DNA of 64,000 nucleotides. Origin: Mycobacterium sp. (lineage in GTDB: Bacteria; Actinomycetota; Actinomycetes; Mycobacteriales; Mycobacteriaceae). Made by a program: the position numbers and the translations under genes. The notes beneath the pieces are model-generated. The model was not told the DNA's origin and searched no databases. It saw only the letters and a list, made by a program, of their open reading frames with translations. Each line of letters starts with the position of its first letter. Position 1 is the first letter of the stretch. Below are positions 9,053-17,868 of the stretch, in pieces. Where the stretch lies: contig JAGQTV010000060.1 of assembly GCA_020438845.1 (NCBI GenBank), positions 29,217-93,216 on the forward strand, given 5' to 3'.

Positions 9053-10981
9053 GTGCTGACCGATTCGGCTGCGCCCACCCACCTGCCCGTACGGTCCCTC
9101 CGGCCGGCGATCGTCGTCGGCGCGCTCGGGGTGGTTTTCGGCGACATCGGGACCAGCCCGATCTACACGCTGCAGACGCTGTTCAACCCCGCTGATCCCC
9201 ACCCGATTCCGATCACCCGGGCCAACGTCTACGGCGTTGTCTCGCTGGTGTTCTGGTCGGTGATGACCATCGTCACGCTGACCTACGTCGTCCTGGTCAT
9301 GCACGCCGACAACGACGGCGAGGGCGGCGTCATGGCCTTGATCACCCTGGTGCGCCGGATCGGCGAAAAGTCCCATCCAAGGTTGATCGCTGCCCTTTCC
9401 ACCATCGGAATCCTGGGTGCCGCACTCTTTTTCGGTGACAGCATGATCACCCCGGCAATCTCAGTGCTCTCGGCGGTGGAGGGCGTGAAGGTGATCGACC
9501 CGGATCTCGCCGACCTCGTGGTGCCGATCACCGTGGTAATCCTCATCGGTCTGTTCGCGGTACAGCGGCATGGCACCGCCGCGGTAGGGCGGTTCTTCGG
9601 CCCCGTGATGATCGTCTGGTTCGCCGTCATCGGCTTTCTCGGCGCGCGTGGTATCACCACCCACCCGCAGATCCTGCGGGCGCTGTCGCCTTCGTATGCA
9701 CTGGAATTCATGACCGGGCACTTCCATATCGCGTTCTTCGCACTTGCCGCCGTCGTCCTTTCGGTCACCGGGGCCGAGGCGTTGTACGCCGATATGGGCC
9801 ACTTCGGCCGTCGGGCCATCACCCTGGCCTGGCTGGGTTTGGTGTTGCCGGCCGTGGTGCTCAGCTACTTCGGGCAGGGAGCCTTGCTGCTGGGTGATCC
9901 GAGTGTGGTCAATGCCCCGTTCTTCCTGCTGGTTCCGGACGGGGCGCAGATCGCGATGATCGTATTGTCCACGGCGGCGACGGTGATCGCGTCCCAGTCC
10001 GTCATCACCGGCGCCTACTCGGTGGCTTCCCAGGCGGCCCAGATCGGCTATCTGCCGCGGATGCGGATAGCGCACACCTCGGAGTCGGCTATCGGCCAGA
10101 TCTACGTTCCCTGGATCAACGGGATGCTGATGATCTCGGTGATCACGCTGGTCTTCGCCTTCCGCAGTTCGGCTGCCCTCGGCTACGCCTATGGCATGGC
10201 GGTAACCGGGACCATCACCATCACGACAATGCTGTTCCTCTACGTGGCCCGGGTCCGGTGGCACGCTCCGGTCTGGCTGGTGATCCTCGGTGGCGGCGGA
10301 CTGCTCACCGTGGACCTGCTCTTCTTTGCGGCCAACCTCACCAAACTCATGCACGGTGCATGGCTTCCGCTACTGATCGGTCTGATGGCCTTCACCGTCA
10401 TGACCACCTGGCGCCGTGGCTACCAGATCGCCATGGCGGCCCGCGACAAGGCAGCGGGTTCGCTGCCCGACTTCGTCTGCGAACTGGCCGGGCGCACGCC
10501 GCCACTGCCGCGTTTGCCCGGTACGGCGGTCTTCCTCAACCGGGCCAGGGGTACCGCTCCGCTGTCGTTGCGCGCCAGCGTCGACCGTGTTCACGTGCTG
10601 CAGGAGCACGTGGTGATCATCACGGTCGAGACCCTGCCGGTGCCGCGGGTTTCCGACGCCGATCGCGTCACCGTCGGCGACCTCGGCAATATCGAGGGCG
10701 ACGGCATCGTCTACGTGGTGGCCCGCTGCGGTTACATGGAACGTCCCGACGTACCGCATGCGCTCCGACTGGTCGATCCCGCCGAGACCGAAGGGGCAGC
10801 CGGGCCCGACGAAGCCGTGTTCTTCGTCTCCAACCTGAACCTGTCCGTCGGGCCGGAACCGAACATGGCGGCATGGCGCAAACGGTTGTTCATCGCGATC
10901 TCCCGGATGACCTCCGACGTCGAGTACTTCGGGCTGCCGGCGGACCGGACACTGATCATCGGCGCCAGGATCGAACTCTAA
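9053..10981 (+). CDS. kup: Kup-family potassium uptake protein
   Basis: A 642-residue proton-coupled K+ symporter of the KUP/HAK/KT family. The signature GALGVVFGDIGTSPIYTLQ sits in the first membrane helix. About twelve hydrophobic helices run to residue 460, followed by the typical cytosolic C-terminal domain that starts near PRLPGTAVFLNRARG and ends with EYFGLPADRTLIIGARIEL. The GTG at 9053 is the only in-frame start that gives the normal N-terminus; the two ATGs just upstream are out of frame. The gene is divergent from the sedolisin operon across a 186-bp spacer in which no riboswitch or other structure was recognised. Confidence 0.93.
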   Translation: MLTDSAAPTHLPVRSLRPAIVVGALGVVFGDIGTSPIYTLQTLFNPADPHPIPITRANVYGVVSLVFWSVMTIVTLTYVVLVMHADNDGEGGVMALITLVRRIGEKSHPRLIAALSTIGILGAALFFGDSMITPAISVLSAVEGVKVIDPDLADLVVPITVVILIGLFAVQRHGTAAVGRFFGPVMIVWFAVIGFLGARGITTHPQILRALSPSYALEFMTGHFHIAFFALAAVVLSVTGAEALYADMGHFGRRAITLAWLGLVLPAVVLSYFGQGALLLGDPSVVNAPFFLLVPDGAQIAMIVLSTAATVIASQSVITGAYSVASQAAQIGYLPRMRIAHTSESAIGQIYVPWINGMLMISVITLVFAFRSSAALGYAYGMAVTGTITITTMLFLYVARVRWHAPVWLVILGGGGLLTVDLLFFAANLTKLMHGAWLPLLIGLMAFTVMTTWRRGYQIAMAARDKAAGSLPDFVCELAGRTPPLPRLPGTAVFLNRARGTAPLSLRASVDRVHVLQEHVVIITVETLPVPRVSDADRVTVGDLGNIEGDGIVYVVARCGYMERPDVPHALRLVDPAETEGAAGPDEAVFFVSNLNLSVGPEPNMAAWRKRLFIAISRMTSDVEYFGLPADRTLIIGARIEL

Positions 10982-11010
10982 AGGCGCGGGGCCCCCCTGC
11001 GTGGGGAACG

Positions 11011-11016
11011 TAGGGT
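11011..11016 (+). promoter_or_regulatory. Putative -10 element of a leaderless promoter
   Basis: TAGGGT (TANNNT) ends 6 nt before the ATG at 11023 and no Shine-Dalgarno is visible. This is the spacing of leaderless mycobacterial transcripts, so the flavin monooxygenase mRNA may start at or next to its start codon. Confidence 0.5.
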
Positions 11017-11022
11017 GATCTG

Positions 11023-12228
11023 ATGGCTGATACGACGTGCGCGATCGTTGGTGGCGGACCGGCTGGGATGGTGCTGGGGCTGCTCTTGGCCCGAGCCGGC
11101 GTGGAAGTGACGCTGCTGGAGAAGCATGCCGACTTCCTGCGCGACTTCCGCGGTGACACCGTGCATCCCAGCACACTGCGGCTGCTCGATGAATTGGGGC
11201 TCTGGGACAGGTTCGCCGCGTTGCCGCAAAGCAGGATCGAGGAGGCCACCTTCACACTCGGCGCCAAGGACGTCACTGTCGTCGACTTCCGTCGGCTGCA
11301 CCAACCGCATCGCTTCATCGCGATGGTGCCGCAGTGGGACTTGCTGGACCTGCTCGCTGACGCGGCGCAGGCCGAGCCGACTTTCACGCTACGGCTGGAG
11401 CATGAGGTCACCGGTTTGCTGCGCGAGGGCACCCGGGTGACCGGGGTGCGATACACCTCGCCGGCCGGCGCGGGGGAATTGACCGCAGACCTGACCGTGG
11501 CCTGCGACGGCCGCTGGTCAAAAGTTCGTCGCGATTCAGGGTTGCCGGTTCGCGAATGGCCGGTGCCGTTCGACGTGTGGTGGTTCCGGCTGCCCCGTGA
11601 CGCCGACGCCGAGTACACACTGGTCCCGCGCACCGCAGCGGGCCGACTCATGATCATGATCCCGCGGGAGGGCTACTTCCAGATCGCCTACTTGATCCCG
11701 AAGGGCAGCGACGCCGAACTGAGGGCACGGGGATTGGATGCCTTCCGCGCCGAGGTGACCGGCTTGGCGCCGGAGGCGGACCTGTCGGGTCTGTCGTCGT
11801 GGGACGACGTGAAATTCCTGGACGTGCGACTGAACCGGCTCAAGCGGTGGCATACAGACGGTCTGCTGTGTATCGGCGATGCCGCACATGCCATGTCGCC
11901 CGCCGGTGGGGTCGGAATCAACCTTGCCGTGCAGGACGCAGTGGGCGCGGCCACCCTGTTGGCCGAACCGTTGCGTCGCGGCGACGTCAGCGATTCTGAC
12001 CTGGCGGCGGTCCAACGCCGGCGGATGCCACCCACCGTGGCCACTCAGGCGCTCCAGCGTGTTCTGCACCGCCGCCTGATGGCACCGATCCTCGACGGGG
12101 CGGAACCCACCCCGCCGACCTTCCTGATGAACTTGGTGCAGAAGTTGCCCTGGCTTGCGGCTGTTCCGGCGTATGTGCTCGGGGTTGGTGTGCGTCCCGA
12201 ACACGCGCCGCCCTTTGCACGCCGCTGA
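11023..12228 (+). CDS. FAD-dependent monooxygenase (PHBH fold)
   Basis: A 401-residue flavoprotein of the p-hydroxybenzoate hydroxylase fold. The N-terminal dinucleotide motif is AIVGGGPAGMVLGLLLARAG followed by the Glu of LLEKH; the second FAD motif is LCIGDAAHAMSPAGGVGIN near residues 285-305. The expected reaction is NAD(P)H- and O2-dependent hydroxylation of an aromatic or similar substrate. No membrane anchor is visible. Length is normal for single-domain members. It stands alone between kup and vapBC and appears to have its own leaderless promoter. The substrate cannot be inferred. Confidence 0.85.
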   Translation: MADTTCAIVGGGPAGMVLGLLLARAGVEVTLLEKHADFLRDFRGDTVHPSTLRLLDELGLWDRFAALPQSRIEEATFTLGAKDVTVVDFRRLHQPHRFIAMVPQWDLLDLLADAAQAEPTFTLRLEHEVTGLLREGTRVTGVRYTSPAGAGELTADLTVACDGRWSKVRRDSGLPVREWPVPFDVWWFRLPRDADAEYTLVPRTAAGRLMIMIPREGYFQIAYLIPKGSDAELRARGLDAFRAEVTGLAPEADLSGLSSWDDVKFLDVRLNRLKRWHTDGLLCIGDAAHAMSPAGGVGINLAVQDAVGAATLLAEPLRRGDVSDSDLAAVQRRRMPPTVATQALQRVLHRRLMAPILDGAEPTPPTFLMNLVQKLPWLAAVPAYVLGVGVRPEHAPPFARR

Positions 12229-12245
12229 GGGTTGGGCATTTGCGC

Positions 12246-12251
12246 TACGCT
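12246..12251 (+). promoter_or_regulatory. Putative -10 element of leaderless vapBC promoter
   Basis: TACGCT (TANNNT) ends 7 nt before the ATG of vapB at 12259, and no Shine-Dalgarno precedes that ATG. This decides the start: the upstream in-frame codon at 12232 would lie 5' of the predicted transcript. Confidence 0.6.
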
Positions 12252-12258
12252 GTCGCAC

Positions 12259-12501
12259 ATGGAGGTCGGTGTGCGTGATCTGCGCAATCGGACGAGCCAC
12301 GTGATCGACGCGGTCAGGGCCGGGGAGCGGGTCACTCTGACTGTTCACGGGGAACCGATCGCCGATATCGTGCCCCACCGGCGCCGTGCCCGCTGGCTGT
12401 CCGGAGAGCGTCTACGCGACGAACTCGCCGAACGCTCGGCCGATGCGGGCCTGGCCGAGGAACTCGAGGACCTCGCCGGTCAAACCCTCGGTGACCTGTG
12501 A
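12259..12501 (+). CDS. vapB: VapB-type antitoxin (Phd/YefM fold)
   Basis: An 80-residue antitoxin that binds DNA and neutralises the neighbouring PIN toxin. The prevent-host-death signature is clear: MEVGVRDLRNRTSHVIDAV, then GERVTLTVHGEPIADIVP. The C-terminal half (about 50-80) is acidic and probably wraps around the toxin. The ATG at 12259 suits a leaderless transcript. The stop overlaps the GTG of vapC in a GTGA tetranucleotide, giving coupled translation. The system is expected to autorepress its promoter. Confidence 0.9.
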   Translation: MEVGVRDLRNRTSHVIDAVRAGERVTLTVHGEPIADIVPHRRRARWLSGERLRDELAERSADAGLAEELEDLAGQTLGDL

Positions 12502-12911
12502 CCGGCCCCGAGTTTGAAGTCGGCCTGCTGGACACATCGGTGTTCATTGCCCGCGAAAACGGCCGCGCTATCTCGAAACTCCCTGATCGTGTAGCTCTTT
12601 CAGTGATCACGATCGGTGAACTCCAACTCGGCGTCCTCAATGCCGGCGATACAGTGACCCGATCTCGACGTGCCGACACGCTGGCTCTGGCGCGCGCGGC
12701 CGATCCGATCCCGGTCAGCGAAGCGGTGATGGTGTCATGGGCTCGGCTCGTGGCGGACTGCCGAGCCGCTGGCGTGCATCAGGCAGTGAAGTTGACAGAT
12801 GCTCTCATTGCGGCCACTGCGATCGAGCACGGTCTTCCCGTCGTCACGCAGGATGCCGATTTCGACCAGATTGCTTGCGCCTGCCCAACGTTGTCTGTGA
12901 TCAAGGTGTGA
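12498..12911 (+). CDS. vapC: VapC-type PIN-domain ribonuclease toxin
   Basis: A 137-residue PIN nuclease that cleaves RNA in a Mg2+-dependent way when not bound by VapB. The conserved acids are present: Asp in VGLLDTSVFIARENGR, Glu in TIGELQLGVLNAGD, Asp in KLTDALIAATA and Asp residues in VVTQDADFDQI. Length is typical. The GTG start overlaps the vapB stop by 4 bp. It converges on the DUF6941-like gene after a 19-bp spacer with no evident terminator. The RNA target cannot be predicted from the sequence. Confidence 0.92.
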   Translation: MTGPEFEVGLLDTSVFIARENGRAISKLPDRVALSVITIGELQLGVLNAGDTVTRSRRADTLALARAADPIPVSEAVMVSWARLVADCRAAGVHQAVKLTDALIAATAIEHGLPVVTQDADFDQIACACPTLSVIKV

Positions 12912-12930
12912 CACCGTAGGAGGGCGCGCG

Positions 12931-13323
12931 TCAGGCCGTGACTGTGAACCCGGCCAGCCAGTCCTCGTGCATCTCGCCGCCGATGGAGACCCGCCACTGA
13001 TAGCGTTCACCGACTTTCAGGGCCAACGGGGGAATGGTCGCGATGAACGGGATGGTTACCGGCGTTCCCTCCGGATGCACCGGATGGCGGCGCGCGTTGA
13101 TGACGTTCTCCTCGGTCTGCGCCACCCGGTTGCCGTCACCGTCGACCAGTTCGGCGCGAATCGGGAAGGACGTCCCGATCTCCGACCAGTCCACCTCGGC
13201 GAAGACGATCAGTACGTGCTGGGCAGTCGGCGTGGGACTGGTGGTCCAGCCGAGCCCGAGGGCGTGCACGGTCCCGGCCTTGTCGAGGTGGCCGCTCTGG
13301 GCCAGTAACACAATGGCCCTCAC
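12931..13323 (-). CDS. Conserved DUF6941-like protein
   Basis: A 130-residue soluble protein beginning at a GTG inside a 14-bp tandem array. Visible features are a beta-rich profile with HVLIVFAEVDWSEIG, FPIRAELVDGDG, VTIPFIATIPPL and a terminal YQWRVSIGGE. This resembles the actinobacterial family of unknown function DUF6941; the family call is from memory. It lies 24 bp downstream of the acyl-CoA ligase gene on the same strand and is likely cotranscribed. GAGGG in the preceding repeat copy, 7 nt from the GTG, acts as the Shine-Dalgarno. Function unknown. Confidence 0.7.
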   Translation of the reverse strand: MRAIVLLAQSGHLDKAGTVHALGLGWTTSPTPTAQHVLIVFAEVDWSEIGTSFPIRAELVDGDGNRVAQTEENVINARRHPVHPEGTPVTIPFIATIPPLALKVGERYQWRVSIGGEMHEDWLAGFTVTA

Positions 13324-13356
13324 TGGAAGGCCCTCACTGGAAGGCCCTCACTGGAA
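13315..13356. repeat. 14-bp tandem array (3 perfect copies) at an intercistronic junction
   Basis: Three identical copies of GGCCCTCACTGGAA. On the coding (minus) strand each unit reads TTCCAGTGAGGGCC. The first copy supplies the last codons and TGA of the acyl-CoA ligase gene; the third supplies the GTG start of the DUF6941-like gene. The GAGGG of one copy is spaced 7 nt from the GTG of the next, so the array itself makes a ribosome-binding site and start. The 14-nt period is not a multiple of three. Confidence 0.95.
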
Positions 13357-14922
13357 CTCGAGTGCGAGGTTCTTCTTGTCGACCTTCTCGGTACCGACAG
13401 TGGGCAGTGGTGTGGTGCGGATCTTCCATCTCGTAGGAATCTCGAAGTAGGCGACCTCGCCGGCCATGTGGCGGGCCAGGTCCTTGGCGGTCGGTGCGGG
13501 GACGCCCGCGCGGTGAACGACGACGGCGGCGAGTTCCTCGCCGAGTTCCGGGTGCGGCAGACCGATTGCGGCGGCCTCCACCACGTCGGGATGACGCAGC
13601 AGAGCCGCTTCGACATGCGGGCAGGCGATGTTCTCCCCACCCCGAATGACCATGTCTTTGCTGCGACCGTCGATGAAAACGTAACCCTCGTCATTGATGT
13701 GACCAACATCGCCGGTGCGCAGCCAGCCGTCGGAATCCGTTGCCTCACTCACTGTTCCGATGTACCCCAGCATGACGGTGGGGGACCGGACGATGATCTC
13801 ACCGCAGCCGTCGTCGTCCGGATCGGCGATGGCAATCTCGACTGTGGGCAGCGGCCGTCCCACCGTCTTCGGGAAGCGTTGCAGATCGGAGCTCGCGGCA
13901 AGGGTGAAGAACCCGCCACCCTCGGTCATGCCCCAGGTGTTCACCACGCCGCGGGCCTGCAATTGCGGGAGCCGTCGCGCCATCCGTTCCAGCAGGACCG
14001 GGGGCACTGGGGCGCCGCCGAGTGGGAAGGACCGCAGGCTGGACAGATCGTGTGCGTCGAAGTCGGGATGCTCCAGTAACCGGATCGCCATGGTGGGCAC
14101 TGCGCCCCAGCGTTCGACGCGTTCGGTCTCGATCAACGTCAGCACCTGCGCGGGGTCGAAGCGGCCTTTGGTGAAGACGATGCGCCCCCCGGTGATCATC
14201 TGGGTGATCAGGGTGGCGAAGGCGCCGATGTGAAACAGGGGCGTGGAGATGAGGTTGACCGGCTGGGGGGTCGCAACCGGTAACAGGTGGGGCAATTGCC
14301 GCGCCCGGGCCAGGACGTTCTGCTGGTTGGCCACCACCGCGCGAAACGGCAATTCGACCGCCTTCGGCATACCGGTGCTGCCGGAGGTGAACAGGACCAC
14401 TGCCGGGTCTTCTTCACTGTTCGGGCCTGGGATGGCGGGCAGGTCTGAACTGCCATGGCGGAAGCAGGTGTGCAGCATCGCCATGTCGACGAACGTCGCG
14501 CCTGGGGGGACCAGATCGGGAACGTCGGTGATGACGGCGTGGGTATCGACAACCGCGATCGAATGGGCAGCCTCCCGGTGGCTCCACCACCGGTTGCCCA
14601 GCACCGGTACTGCACCCAATGACCAGATGGCGATCAGCGCCAGAACCCAGTCGGGGCTGTTGTAAGCGAGGATCATGATCCGATCCCGCGGCTGGATCCC
14701 GGCTGATTGCAGTCGGTTTCGAGCCGAGTCGACCGCGGCGAAGAACTCGCCGAAAGTGAAGCGGTGTTCACCCTGTACCAGGAAGGTTCGTTGGTGCCAG
14801 CGGTCGATTCCGGTGAACACCTCTGCGTAGGTCAGGGGACGGTCGCGGTAGACCAGTCCGGGGTGGCCGCCATCGGGGCCGTAGCGGCCCGCGACCACTT
14901 CATCACCCCATGGTGACTTCAC
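13348..14922 (-). CDS. Acyl-CoA synthetase / AMP-dependent ligase (FadD-type)
   Basis: A 524-residue adenylate-forming enzyme that activates a carboxylic acid to its acyl-CoA. The ATP/AMP loop is LFTSGSTGMPKAVEL, followed by NTWGMTEGGGFFTL, the hinge region WLRTGDVGHINDEGY and GRSKDMVIRGGENI, and a C-terminal PTVGTEKVDKK holding the conserved lysine. The GTG at 14922 (KSPWGDEVVAGRY) is preceded by AGGAT; the frame is open to 14979 but that would overlap the molybdoenzyme gene. It lies 14 bp downstream of the molybdopterin oxidoreductase gene and may be part of the same transcript. The substrate chain type is undetermined. Confidence 0.85.
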   Translation of the reverse strand: MKSPWGDEVVAGRYGPDGGHPGLVYRDRPLTYAEVFTGIDRWHQRTFLVQGEHRFTFGEFFAAVDSARNRLQSAGIQPRDRIMILAYNSPDWVLALIAIWSLGAVPVLGNRWWSHREAAHSIAVVDTHAVITDVPDLVPPGATFVDMAMLHTCFRHGSSDLPAIPGPNSEEDPAVVLFTSGSTGMPKAVELPFRAVVANQQNVLARARQLPHLLPVATPQPVNLISTPLFHIGAFATLITQMITGGRIVFTKGRFDPAQVLTLIETERVERWGAVPTMAIRLLEHPDFDAHDLSSLRSFPLGGAPVPPVLLERMARRLPQLQARGVVNTWGMTEGGGFFTLAASSDLQRFPKTVGRPLPTVEIAIADPDDDGCGEIIVRSPTVMLGYIGTVSEATDSDGWLRTGDVGHINDEGYVFIDGRSKDMVIRGGENIACPHVEAALLRHPDVVEAAAIGLPHPELGEELAAVVVHRAGVPAPTAKDLARHMAGEVAYFEIPTRWKIRTTPLPTVGTEKVDKKNLALEFQ

Positions 14923-14936
14923 AGTGGAAGATCCTA

Positions 14937-17180
14937 TTAAGCGACCGCCTCGATGCGGGCGGGAACGTGCTTGTGCCACGGCGTGCCGGCGTAGGCGTCG
15001 CGCCAGTCCGATGAGGTCAGCGAATTGGGCGCGACGCCGGGGATTACCACTTCACCGTCGGCCGCTACGAAGTCCAGGCCGTACCCGTTGGGCAGAGCGG
15101 CATGTCCGGGTTGCATCATCTCGCTCACTTCGACAATGGCCTCGGCGCTGCCGGCTGCGGTCGTGATTCGGGCGCGTCCGCCGTCGACGAGTCCGAGCAC
15201 ACCTGCGTCCTCGACGCTGACGCGCAGCGCCCCGTCGGCGTCGCGCGTGCGCCAACCCGGATTGCGCAGGATGTCGTTGGCGGTGAAAGCCCGGCGTTCG
15301 CCGGCGGACAGCACGATCGGGAATTCCGGTGTAGTCAGCCCGGGTTGGGCGCCCTCGAGCGCACGCAATTCGGTGAGCATTTCCGGCATCGGCAGGTTGA
15401 TCTTGTGGTCGGCGTGGCTGATCAGGGCCCAGTCGTCGGCGTACTCGTGGACGGTGAACGTGACCGCTGTCTTGCTGTTGAGGATGTTTTCAAAGAGGGC
15501 GTTGCCGTCGGCGTGCCCGGCGCGATGGACTGCGTCGGGATAGGTCATCACCGCCTTCTGCGCCAGGCCCCACAGTGCGGCCGCCCCGGCCATGCCCTCG
15601 GGCATTGTGGGGCCCAGTGTCTCGTAGAGGACGAAGGGCAACACCTTGTTGAGTGCGGGATTGCCGGCCAGCACGGTGAAGAAGGCCGACAGATAAGAAT
15701 CGAGCCCCTCATTGGCGGCTTCCCGCAGTGGACGCAGGTCGTCCTCGCTGACCACGTCGAGTTCGCGGACCAGCCGTGCCCAGATCTCCGGTTCGGGCAA
15801 TGTGCCCTCCAGTGGTTCGAACAGCGGCCGACGCAGGTGAAAGGTGTTGTGCGGGAACTCCAGATTGAAAAAGGTGGCCTCACACTTCTCGAACTGGTTG
15901 GCCGCGGGCAGCACATAGTGGGCCAGTCGGGCGGTCTCGGTCATCGCCACGTCGACGACGACCATCAGTTCCAGGGACCCGAAGGCGGCCCGGCAGGCGG
16001 CCGAATCTGCGATCGAATGCGCCGGGTTGCTGCTTTCGACGATCATCGCGCGGAACCGGTTGGGGTGGTCAGTCAGAATCTCCTGTGGCACAGAGTTAGA
16101 GGGGATCAGCCCGCCGATGATCGGTGCGCCGGTCACAGGGGTTCGGCCCACCTCGGTACCTCCGCCGAACAGCGGCCCGAACATCGAATGCAGATGTTGC
16201 CCGCCGCGTTTGGCGAAGTTCCCGGTGAGGATCCACAACATCTTGTTGAGGTACGAGCACAGCGTGCTGTTGGGGGCCTGCTGAATCCCGAGGTCTTCGA
16301 AGACCGCCACGCTGTCCGCGGCGGCGATCCGCTGCGCGGCAGCCCGCAGCAGGTCTTCGGGGACTCCGCACCGCTTTGCGTAGTCGGCGATCGGGACCGT
16401 GCGTAGCGCCTCTTTGACCGTGTCCGCACCGTTGACGTGATCGGCGAGAAAGGCTTCGTCGCAGAGATTTTCCTGAACCAGCACTGCGGCCAGCGCAGCC
16501 AGGCACCAGGCGTCGGAGCCGGGCTTGACCCGGAGGTGGAAGTCGGCCAACGCAGCGGTGTCGGTGACGACAGGGTCGATGACGATCATCGACCGCTGCG
16601 GGTCTTTCGCGATCTCGTTGAGAACCACCCGGGCGCGCGGAAAGCTCTGCGACATCCAGGGGTTCTTCCCGATGAAGACCGACACCTCGGCATGCTCGAA
16701 CTCCCCGCGGGTATGGCTGCCATAGAGATGTGCGTCCACCCAGGCCTCGCCTGTCTTCTCCTGGGCCAGCGCGTTGGAACGGTACCTGGATCCCAGCGAC
16801 TTGAGGAACGCCCCACTGTAGGCACCGCCGAGATGATTGCCCTGCCCGCCGCCACCGTAGTAGAAGATTTTGTCCCCGCCGTGGGTTTCGCTGATGCGGT
16901 GCAAACCCTCGGCGATCTCAGAAATCGCAGTGTCCCAGTCGATTTCTTCGTAACTGCCGTCCTCGCGGCGACGCATCGGGGAAGTCAGGCGGTTGGGGTT
17001 GTTCTGGTAGTAGTCCAGACGCAGGGCCTTGTTGCAGGTGTAGCCCTGCGACGCCGGGTGGTCCTTGTCGCCGCGGATCTTCGCCAGCCGGCGCACGCCA
17101 TCGACCTCGCTGGTCTGAACGATGATGCCGCAGTTGCACTCGCACAGAATGCAGGCAGTCGATTGCCATTCAGCAGTCAT
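14937..17180 (-). CDS. Molybdopterin-dependent oxidoreductase with [4Fe-4S] motif (Rv0197-like)
   Basis: A 747-residue member of the DMSO-reductase/formate-dehydrogenase-alpha superfamily. The N-terminus has an iron-sulfur motif (CILCECNCGIIV plus Cys in YTCNKALRLDYY), then the molybdopterin domain (SEIAEGLHRISETHGG, FIGKNPWMSQSFPRARV, VIDPVVTDTAALADFHLRV) and a C-terminal dinucleotide-binding domain near GHAALPNGYGLDF. No Tat signal is present, so it is cytosolic. The ATG at 17180 overlaps the TetR stop (ATGA). Size and partner match M. tuberculosis Rv0197, which also sits next to a TetR gene (Rv0196). No Cys or selenocysteine is obvious where formate dehydrogenases bind Mo. The redox substrate is unknown. 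Confidence 0.85.
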   Translation of the reverse strand: MTAEWQSTACILCECNCGIIVQTSEVDGVRRLAKIRGDKDHPASQGYTCNKALRLDYYQNNPNRLTSPMRRREDGSYEEIDWDTAISEIAEGLHRISETHGGDKIFYYGGGGQGNHLGGAYSGAFLKSLGSRYRSNALAQEKTGEAWVDAHLYGSHTRGEFEHAEVSVFIGKNPWMSQSFPRARVVLNEIAKDPQRSMIVIDPVVTDTAALADFHLRVKPGSDAWCLAALAAVLVQENLCDEAFLADHVNGADTVKEALRTVPIADYAKRCGVPEDLLRAAAQRIAAADSVAVFEDLGIQQAPNSTLCSYLNKMLWILTGNFAKRGGQHLHSMFGPLFGGGTEVGRTPVTGAPIIGGLIPSNSVPQEILTDHPNRFRAMIVESSNPAHSIADSAACRAAFGSLELMVVVDVAMTETARLAHYVLPAANQFEKCEATFFNLEFPHNTFHLRRPLFEPLEGTLPEPEIWARLVRELDVVSEDDLRPLREAANEGLDSYLSAFFTVLAGNPALNKVLPFVLYETLGPTMPEGMAGAAALWGLAQKAVMTYPDAVHRAGHADGNALFENILNSKTAVTFTVHEYADDWALISHADHKINLPMPEMLTELRALEGAQPGLTTPEFPIVLSAGERRAFTANDILRNPGWRTRDADGALRVSVEDAGVLGLVDGGRARITTAAGSAEAIVEVSEMMQPGHAALPNGYGLDFVAADGEVVIPGVAPNSLTSSDWRDAYAGTPWHKHVPARIEAVA

Positions 17181-17758
17181 GTCGGGCGTTTCCCTTCGCT
17201 GGCGGTCTGGAGAAGTTGGCGGAGTTGGCGGTGCACGGCGTCCAGAGGGCCGACGTCGCGGGCGGTGCGGGCCAGCACCAGTGCGCCCTCGAGGCCCGCG
17301 ACCACCAGTGCTGCGAGATCGCCCGCCTGGCTGCGGGTCACCCCGTCGCTGACAAGGCGGTCGGCGATCAGTTCCTGCCATCTGGTGAACGCGGCATGGG
17401 CTCGTTCGACGGCCGCGGCGGTCCGGTGGTCCGGGTCGCCGGCCTCTACGGCGACGGCGAGCACCGGGCAACCGGCCCGGAAGTCGCTGTCCAGCAGGCC
17501 CTGACGGTAGAAACGCACGGCGGTGTCGAGCATCGCCACCCCGGTCTCGGCGCCACCGAGGGCGGTGGCGACGAAGTCGGCAGCGTAATCGACTGCCTCG
17601 CAGAGCAACTGGGCCCGACCGCCGGGGAAGTAATGGTAGGCCGAACCCCGCGGCGCTCCACTGTGGGCCAGCACGTCGGCGATGGCGGTGGAATGCGCAC
17701 CGCGTTCGCGCATGAGTAACGCGGCGGAGGTGACCATGCGGTCACGCGGGCTGGCCAT
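17177..17758 (-). CDS. TetR/AcrR-family regulator (Rv0196-like)
   Basis: A 193-residue repressor-type protein. The helix-turn-helix is in residues about 10-55 (RDRMVTSAALLMRERGAHS ... GSAYHYFPGG), followed by an all-helical ligand-binding domain with two Cys-poor amphipathic stretches. It ends in an ATGA overlap with the molybdopterin oxidoreductase, so the two are cotranscribed and probably coregulated. A near-contiguous palindrome immediately before the start codon (17759-17780) is the natural operator candidate for autoregulation. The inducer is unknown. Confidence 0.88.
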   Translation of the reverse strand: MASPRDRMVTSAALLMRERGAHSTAIADVLAHSGAPRGSAYHYFPGGRAQLLCEAVDYAADFVATALGGAETGVAMLDTAVRFYRQGLLDSDFRAGCPVLAVAVEAGDPDHRTAAAVERAHAAFTRWQELIADRLVSDGVTRSQAGDLAALVVAGLEGALVLARTARDVGPLDAVHRQLRQLLQTASEGKRPT

Positions 17759-17780
17759 CTATGTATAGAACCATACATAG
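17759..17780. promoter_or_regulatory. Palindromic operator candidate upstream of tetR
   Basis: CTATGTAT and ATACATAG form a perfect 8-bp inverted repeat around a 6-bp spacer. It abuts the tetR start codon and is AT-rich against a GC-rich background. It fits a TetR dimer site and would block transcription of tetR and the downstream oxidoreductase. Confidence 0.7.
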
Positions 17781-17868
17781 AGCCCCTGAGTCGAGAGTGC
17801 GCGCTTTGGACAGCGGAAGGCCGGCAGATGTTCCTCAGGGCCCGCGCTCGGCGGAGATCAGGTCCCCG

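Noticed and set aside
10981-11005. Rho-independent terminator after kup
   Set aside because: The GC-rich partial inverted repeat is imperfect and lacks a T-tract; not convincing enough to list.
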